Below, one piece after another: positions 59,000-64,000 of a stretch of DNA of 64,000 bases (positions are counted from its first letter, which is position 1; every line of letters starts with the position of its first letter). Source of the DNA: Sipunculus nudus (lineage: Eukaryota > Annelida > Sipuncula > Golfingiida > Sipunculidae); assembly GCA_026874595.1 (NCBI GenBank), contig CM049317.1:41440401-41504400 (forward strand), in the 5' to 3' direction. Position numbers and translations under genes: made by a program. A model generated the notes under the pieces. It was not told the DNA's origin, searched no databases, and saw only the letters and a list, made by a program, of their open reading frames with translations.

Positions 59000-61240
59000 A
59001 ACAAGGGACCTATGGGTCACGACGCTCAGCTGATCATGATTGAACTATAAATGTATCACCATTGTGATACTATATTTAGTCGACAAACCTTATGAATATC
59101 ATGGACCTATTTGGCTATATAGTGGTTTATTTTTTATTTATTTGGGAGCTGTTGAAAATAGCAATATATTTGAGCAAATATGAATGCAATGACAGTACAC
59201 TAAGCAGTGGTAGAATGATGATAAGGCTATTTGTTGAAGGATCTATATTGTATAGAAGTCCGCAAGATTTCAATTTGACATATATAATGTTATTATTAAC
59301 TATGCTGAAGAGTGGATTTATGAATTGTGACTGTATGACATGATATCTCTTAGGTCTTGACAAGGTACATTATATTGATGCCCACCACATCTACATATTA
59401 CACAATATTGACATAATTTCTGGCACGCACATAGGCAACAAACAGTTATACAATATATAAAAATATGAAAATCTGATTCAACTTGTTCTCGTTTACTGAG
59501 GCTGACATTGGGATGGGGTTCGGAGAAGGAAACAGTGTGGGCAGCAAGGAGGGTTGGATGTAGAGAGAAAAGGAGATAGAGAGAGAGGGAGGGAGCATTC
59601 AACAGTACTTAAACACCTGGAAGGTTAAAATCTAAAATATTATGAAATGTAGATAAAGTCTGAGAGAAAGAGGTAATCTAGGCTATGGTTGGTTGATATG
59701 ATTGAAGAAATTGTTGCAAATAATATTTTAAGATCTGACCTTGCGCTTTCATTGGATACCTTTTTGACAGGCTGTTGACAGTTCAACTTTTTACATATTT
59801 GTCTAATGAGATCCAATTTTTTAAATTTAAACTTTAATTAAACTGTTTTTTCTATTTTATGATATGTATACAGTTGCTATAAAATCCCCACTCCACAGGC
59901 GGAAGGACTTGATGGAGGGGGGGGGGTTACGATGGGAGTTACAACGCCTCTGTCTCTCTGTATATATTTTCTTCAAATTATTAAATTTTATGCTATAGCA
60001 ATAGCACTATTGTTGACAGTGCGAAGGAGCAAGGACTTAGTGGGGTGGGGGAAGGGGATGGTGGGAGTTACAATACCCTTGCATATACGTACAGGATATG
60101 AAATTTAATTAATCAGAGCTTACAGGAAAAAAAAGTTTATTCATAATTATTAAATATTTAAAACAGGCAAGAAAGCTAGAGAAACAAAGCAAATAATTTT
60201 AATTCCCATTCTTCTGAGCCAGGAAATTATGAACAATTTTTACATAAATTCCCTTTTTTATAACATCATTTTTTTCCAGGTTTGAAAATGTAACTTTACA
60301 TTTAGAGTATAACAAATATATGTGAATATTTCAGTTGATTCACATTTCTTAATTGCATCAACATATATATCTAATAAATTAGGTTTATAGCACCTGTCAA
60401 CATAATGGGGTGGAGGGAGGAAGGAAGGCATAGGGGTGAGAGAGAGAGAAAGAGAGAGAGAGAAAGAGAGCTAGAAAGAGAGAAAGGGAAAGAGAGAGGA
60501 GAAAGGCTCTCTGGTAATTACTGCCTGACCCAGCCTGACCCAGACACTCACAGAATCTCTGTATATATTTTCTTCAAATTATTCAATTTTATGCTATAGC
60601 AATAACACTATTGTTGACAGTGCGAAGGAGCAAGGACTTAGAGGGGTGGGGGAAGGGGATGATGGGAGTTACAATACCCTTGCATATACGTACAGGATAT
60701 GAAATTTAATTAATCAGAGCTTACAGGAAAAAAAAGTTTATTCATAATTATTAAATATTTAAAACAGGCAAGAAAGCTAGAGAAACAAAGCAAATAATTT
60801 TAATTCCCATTCTTCTGAGCCAGGAAATTATGAACAATTTTTACATAAATTCCCTTTTTTATAACATCATTTTTTTCCAGGTTTGAAAATGTAACTATAC
60901 ATTTAGAGTATAACATATATGTGAATATTTCAGTTGATTCACATTTCTTAATTGCATCAACATATATATCTAATAAATTAGGTTTATAGTACCTGTCAAC
61001 ATAATGGGGTGGAGGGAGGAAGGGAGGCATAGGGGTGAGAGAGAGAGAAAGAGAGAGAGAGAAAGAGAGCTAGAAAGAGAGAAAGGGAAAGAGAGAGGAG
61101 AAAGGCTCTCTGGTAATTACTGCCTGACCCAGCCTGACCCAGAATCTCACAGAAGCAGTAGGCAAGGAGTGAAGGTGTTATGTAACAGCCTGGAACACTG
61201 TTAACCAATGACTTGATGTAAACATTCAAGACATGGTGCT
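59000..61240 (+). mobile_element. A-family element A5, without 3' hairpin
   Basis: The 5' end is aacaagggacctatgggtca with exact inner repeat GCTCAGCTGA. The interior carries G-rich and GA-rich patches and a 601-bp tandem duplication. No TCAGCTGAGC end is found before the next A-type 5' end at about 61241. Confidence 0.68.
59955..61156. repeat. 601-bp tandem duplication
   Basis: 59955-60555 and 60556-61156 are near-identical, both starting tctctgtatatattttcttc and containing the same GA-rich block (60436-60498, 61036-61098). Differences are few and clustered in the first 120 bp, so the duplication is recent. Confidence 0.88.
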
Positions 61241-61299
61241 ATAAATATGGGTCACTGTGCTCAGCTGAAGTTGGCCTTGAAGGTAAAAATCTAAAATAA
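61241..61299 (+). mobile_element. A-family element A6, 5' piece
   Basis: atatgggtcactgt plus the inner repeat GCTCAGCTGA (61259-61268); it runs to 'aaaatctaaaata', where B4 begins. A6 resumes at 63084. Confidence 0.65.
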
Positions 61300-62979
61300 C
61301 TAGAATACGGGTAGTCGACAAGCGACTACGTGTATCCGCCAAAATCAGAGAAGGACGGGTGAAGTGAGGCATTGATTGAGTGGCAAGGGGATATAGAGTT
61401 ACATGTGTTAAATATTAGAATGGATCTCTGCCACATAAACATGATTGTAGGTGGCGCCACCTGTTATTTGAATGAGAAACTATCCAAGATATATACACAT
61501 GCAAAATTTCATGTGGAAAAGTCAAACCACTGCAGAGATATGAGTAATTTTATCCCACAGCAGACAAACAGATGGACGCTGTGCAAAAATGGCTGCAGGT
61601 GGCGCCACCATTTTTGTTCATGTTATAAAGCTATCCAAGGGCTACATTTGTGTAAAGTTTTTTTCCTGATTGGTCAAACGGTTTCCGAGATATGAGCTTG
61701 GATGTCTGCAGCATAAACGTGAATGTAGGTGGCGCCACCTGTCATAAAATCAAGAAAGCTATCTAGGATGTATACACATGCCGAATTTTAGGTGAATTAG
61801 TCAAACCACTGCAGAGATATGAGTGATTTTAACCCCAGGCAGATTAACAAATGGACACTGTGCAAACATGGTTGCAGGTGGCGCCACCTTTTGTTGTGTA
61901 TGTTATAAAGCTATCCCAGGGCTACATTTGTGTAAAAAATTTTTCCGGATCGGTCAAACGGTTCCTGAGATATATGGATTTATGTGTGGAGTGTTAACGT
62001 GAATGTAGGTGGCGCCACCTGTCATAAAATCAAGAAAGCTATCTAGGATGTATACACATGCCGAATTTTAGGTGAATTAGTCAAACCACTGCAGAGATAT
62101 GAGTGATTTTAACCCCAGGCAGATGAACAAATGGACATTGTGCAAACATGGTAGCAGGTGGCGCCACCTTTTGTTGTGTATGTAATAAAGCTATCCCAGG
62201 GCTACATTTGTGTAAAAAATTTTTCCGGATCAGTCAAACGGTTCCCGAGATATATGGGATTATGTGTGGAGCGTTAACGTGAATGTAGGTGGCGCCACCT
62301 GTCACAAAATCGAGAAAGCTATCTAGGATGTATATGCATGCCAAATTTTAGGTGAATTAGTCAAACCACTGCAGAGATATGAGTGATTTTAACCCCAGGC
62401 AGATGAACAGATGGACACTGTGCAAACATGGTTGCAGGTGGCGCCACCTTTTGTTGTGTATGTTATAAAGCTATCCCAGGGCTACATTTGTGTAAAATTT
62501 TTTTCCGGATCGGTCAAACGGTTCCTGAGATATATGGGATTATGTGTGGAGCGTTAACGTGAATGTAGGTGGCGCCACCTGTCACAAAATCGAGAAAGCT
62601 ATCTAGGATGTATATACATGCCGAATTTTAGGTGAATTAGTCAAATCACTGCAGAGATATGAGTGATTTTAACCCCAGGCAGATGAACAGATGGACACTG
62701 TGCAAACATTGTTGCAGGTGGCGCCACCTTTTGTTGTGTATGTTATAAAGCTTTCCCAGGGCTACATTTGTGTAAAAATTTTTTCCGGATCGGTCAAACG
62801 GTTCCCGAGATATATGGGTTTATGTGTGGAAACAGATGCACAAACGGACGCTGGGCAGAGACGAAAGGTCAGAGGTCAAGGTCACTTGGTTAGGCACCAG
62901 TTCACATGTGACCCGATAATTTGTGTAAGTTTCGGAAAAATCTGTCCAGTAGTCTCAGAGGAGTTCTCCGGAAACGAAC

Positions 62980-63034
<55 letters not shown>

Positions 63035-63083
63035 AACCCGGTCAAAAACATAGTATCCGCAAAACTTCGTTTTGGCGGATACA
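61300..63083 (+). mobile_element. B-family element B4, complete, 1.78 kb
   Basis: The 5' end ctagaatacgggtagtcgac has hairpin GTAGTCG-acaag-CGACTAC and inner repeat TGTATCCGCCAAAA at 61331-61344. The 3' end is the exact reverse complement TTTTGGCGGATACA at 63070-63083, within a hairpin. The core is tandem with an exact 280-bp period: palindromes at 61728, 62008, 62288, 62568 and, in the second position, 61877, 62157, 62437, 62717 (plus 61450 and 61598). A (GCG)18 tract precedes the 3' hairpin. The insertion point is confirmed by an uninterrupted A copy at about 59630. No protein-coding frame. Confidence 0.85.
62980..63034. repeat. (GCG)18 trinucleotide tract
   Basis: 55 bp of uninterrupted GCG/CGG. 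At the same place other B copies have short impure CGG/CAG mixtures. The Arg-, Gly- or Pro-rich open frames across it are artefacts. Confidence 0.95.
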
Positions 63084-64000
63084 ATAATGGAGATCAAGTC
63101 TAAGATGAAAAGGTAATATATGCCATGGCTGGTTGACATGATTGGTTTGTATTGATGAGTGAGAAATTGTTGCAAATAATATTTTGTGACCAAACCATGC
63201 ATTCTCTAATGTCAAAATTGAAGCATGTGAGCAGTTTGTGAACATAAGATGTATATTATTACCATGATCATTGGCTGGCTTTTTGATAGTTTGTTGACAG
63301 TTCAGTAGTTTACACATTTGCTCAATTGGATCTATTTTACATAATATATATTATTAAATATATGCATTTTTATTTTATAAAATGTATACAGTTGAAATAT
63401 AACTGATGTCTCCAGTCCCCAGATGCAAGAACCTGGTGGTGGTGGTTGGGGGGGGGGGGGGGGGGGGAGGGCTGTAATGATGGGAGTTACAACATCTCTG
63501 TATTAACATAGTGTATATACATATAGGATTTCCATTTAATTCAACAATACTTACAGGATTAAATAGTCCATTCACAATTACATAATATTTAAAAAAGGAC
63601 AGACAGACTGTTAGACAAACAAAGCTGATAATATATTTTAATATTTTAAAGTTTTTCATCTGCAATATTACACATCTGAATACATAAGTTGCTTTCAAAT
63701 TTCAGACTTTAATGGCTTAAATCCATACACATACAGCATATGAAAGTTATTTCAACAGTGCTTAAAGGAAAAATTTCATAATTAGTATATATATTTAATG
63801 ATAATTGAGAGATGATGGACAGACAAGAGCTGATCACTTTATGTTCCATTCTCCTGGGGCAAGAATATGTTTCAATATTAGATCTTAATTTTTTCTAATC
63901 CAATTATCTTTCAAATTGAAAAAATTGTACACATTTGCAATATTAACTAATGTCCCAGTGCACAGGTGACGATGAGGTGCTAAGGATCAATGACAGCCGG
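63084..64000 (+). mobile_element. A-family element A6, interior (continues beyond window)
   Basis: Collinear with 59640-60150 of A5 (gaaattgttgcaaataatatttt, gggagttacaac). Contains a G21 run at 63448-63468. No gene. Confidence 0.65.

Noticed and set aside
62882-63202. Arg-, Gly- and Pro-rich open frames over the CGG tract
   Set aside because: Any frame through a pure triplet repeat stays open; the surrounding sequence is the conserved non-coding B tail.

Overview
The window looks like repeat-rich, gene-poor nuclear DNA of a metazoan, most likely a mollusc and probably a bivalve. Three things point there: several Ty3/gypsy elements (one K02A2.6-like, one Gmr1-like), Tx1/L1-like LINE pieces, and many tandem-core repeats whose ends resemble Helentron-derived (HINE / 'pearl'-type) elements known from bivalves. 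The species call is inference. I see no prokaryotic features, no CRISPR array, and no rRNA or tRNA gene.

Only one piece of host coding sequence is well supported: a 1,833-bp, phase-symmetric internal exon on the minus strand (41654-43486). It encodes an acidic, Ser/Thr/Pro-rich segment with a basic tail, possibly from a MAP-like cytoskeletal protein. The rest is mostly mobile DNA inserted into other mobile DNA.

Layout. 1-1427: ends of two tandem-core elements. 3787-9143: a young, intact gypsy element (Gypsy-1; one 1,372-aa Gag-Pol, 5-bp target duplication, LTRs of unequal length). 9190-10072: a hAT-type MITE with a perfect 8-bp target duplication. 11308-17966: a D-family element containing a 5.5-kb C-family element that is a giant inverted repeat. 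18717-41403: a deep nest. A C element is split by an A element; the A element is split by a B element and by a 8.9-kb gypsy element (Gypsy-2, 1.53-kb LTRs, 4-bp target duplication). Then follows a LINE split by C and B pieces, the latter split by a deleted Gypsy-2 copy. 41654-43486: the host exon. 44073-51391: three more A elements, one inside a repeat (family F) rich in nuclear-receptor-like half sites. 51392-58999: minus-strand LINE 3' end, then a decayed Gmr1-like gypsy element with integrase upstream of reverse transcriptase. 59000-64000: A elements, one split by a complete B element with an exact 280-bp core repeat and an 18-unit CGG tract.

Four tandem-core families (A, B, C, D, named here) share one design. 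Each has a short palindrome near the 5' end, then a 10-14 bp family-specific inner repeat, a variable core, and the reverse complement of that inner repeat near the 3' end, usually in a hairpin followed by an A run. Different families carry the same 12-bp palindrome GGTGGCGCCACC in otherwise dissimilar cores; I count 27 exact copies. This is the window's most unusual signal. The LTR elements work as usual: Gag packages RNA, and protease, reverse transcriptase, RNase H and integrase copy and insert it. Only Gypsy-1 still looks complete.
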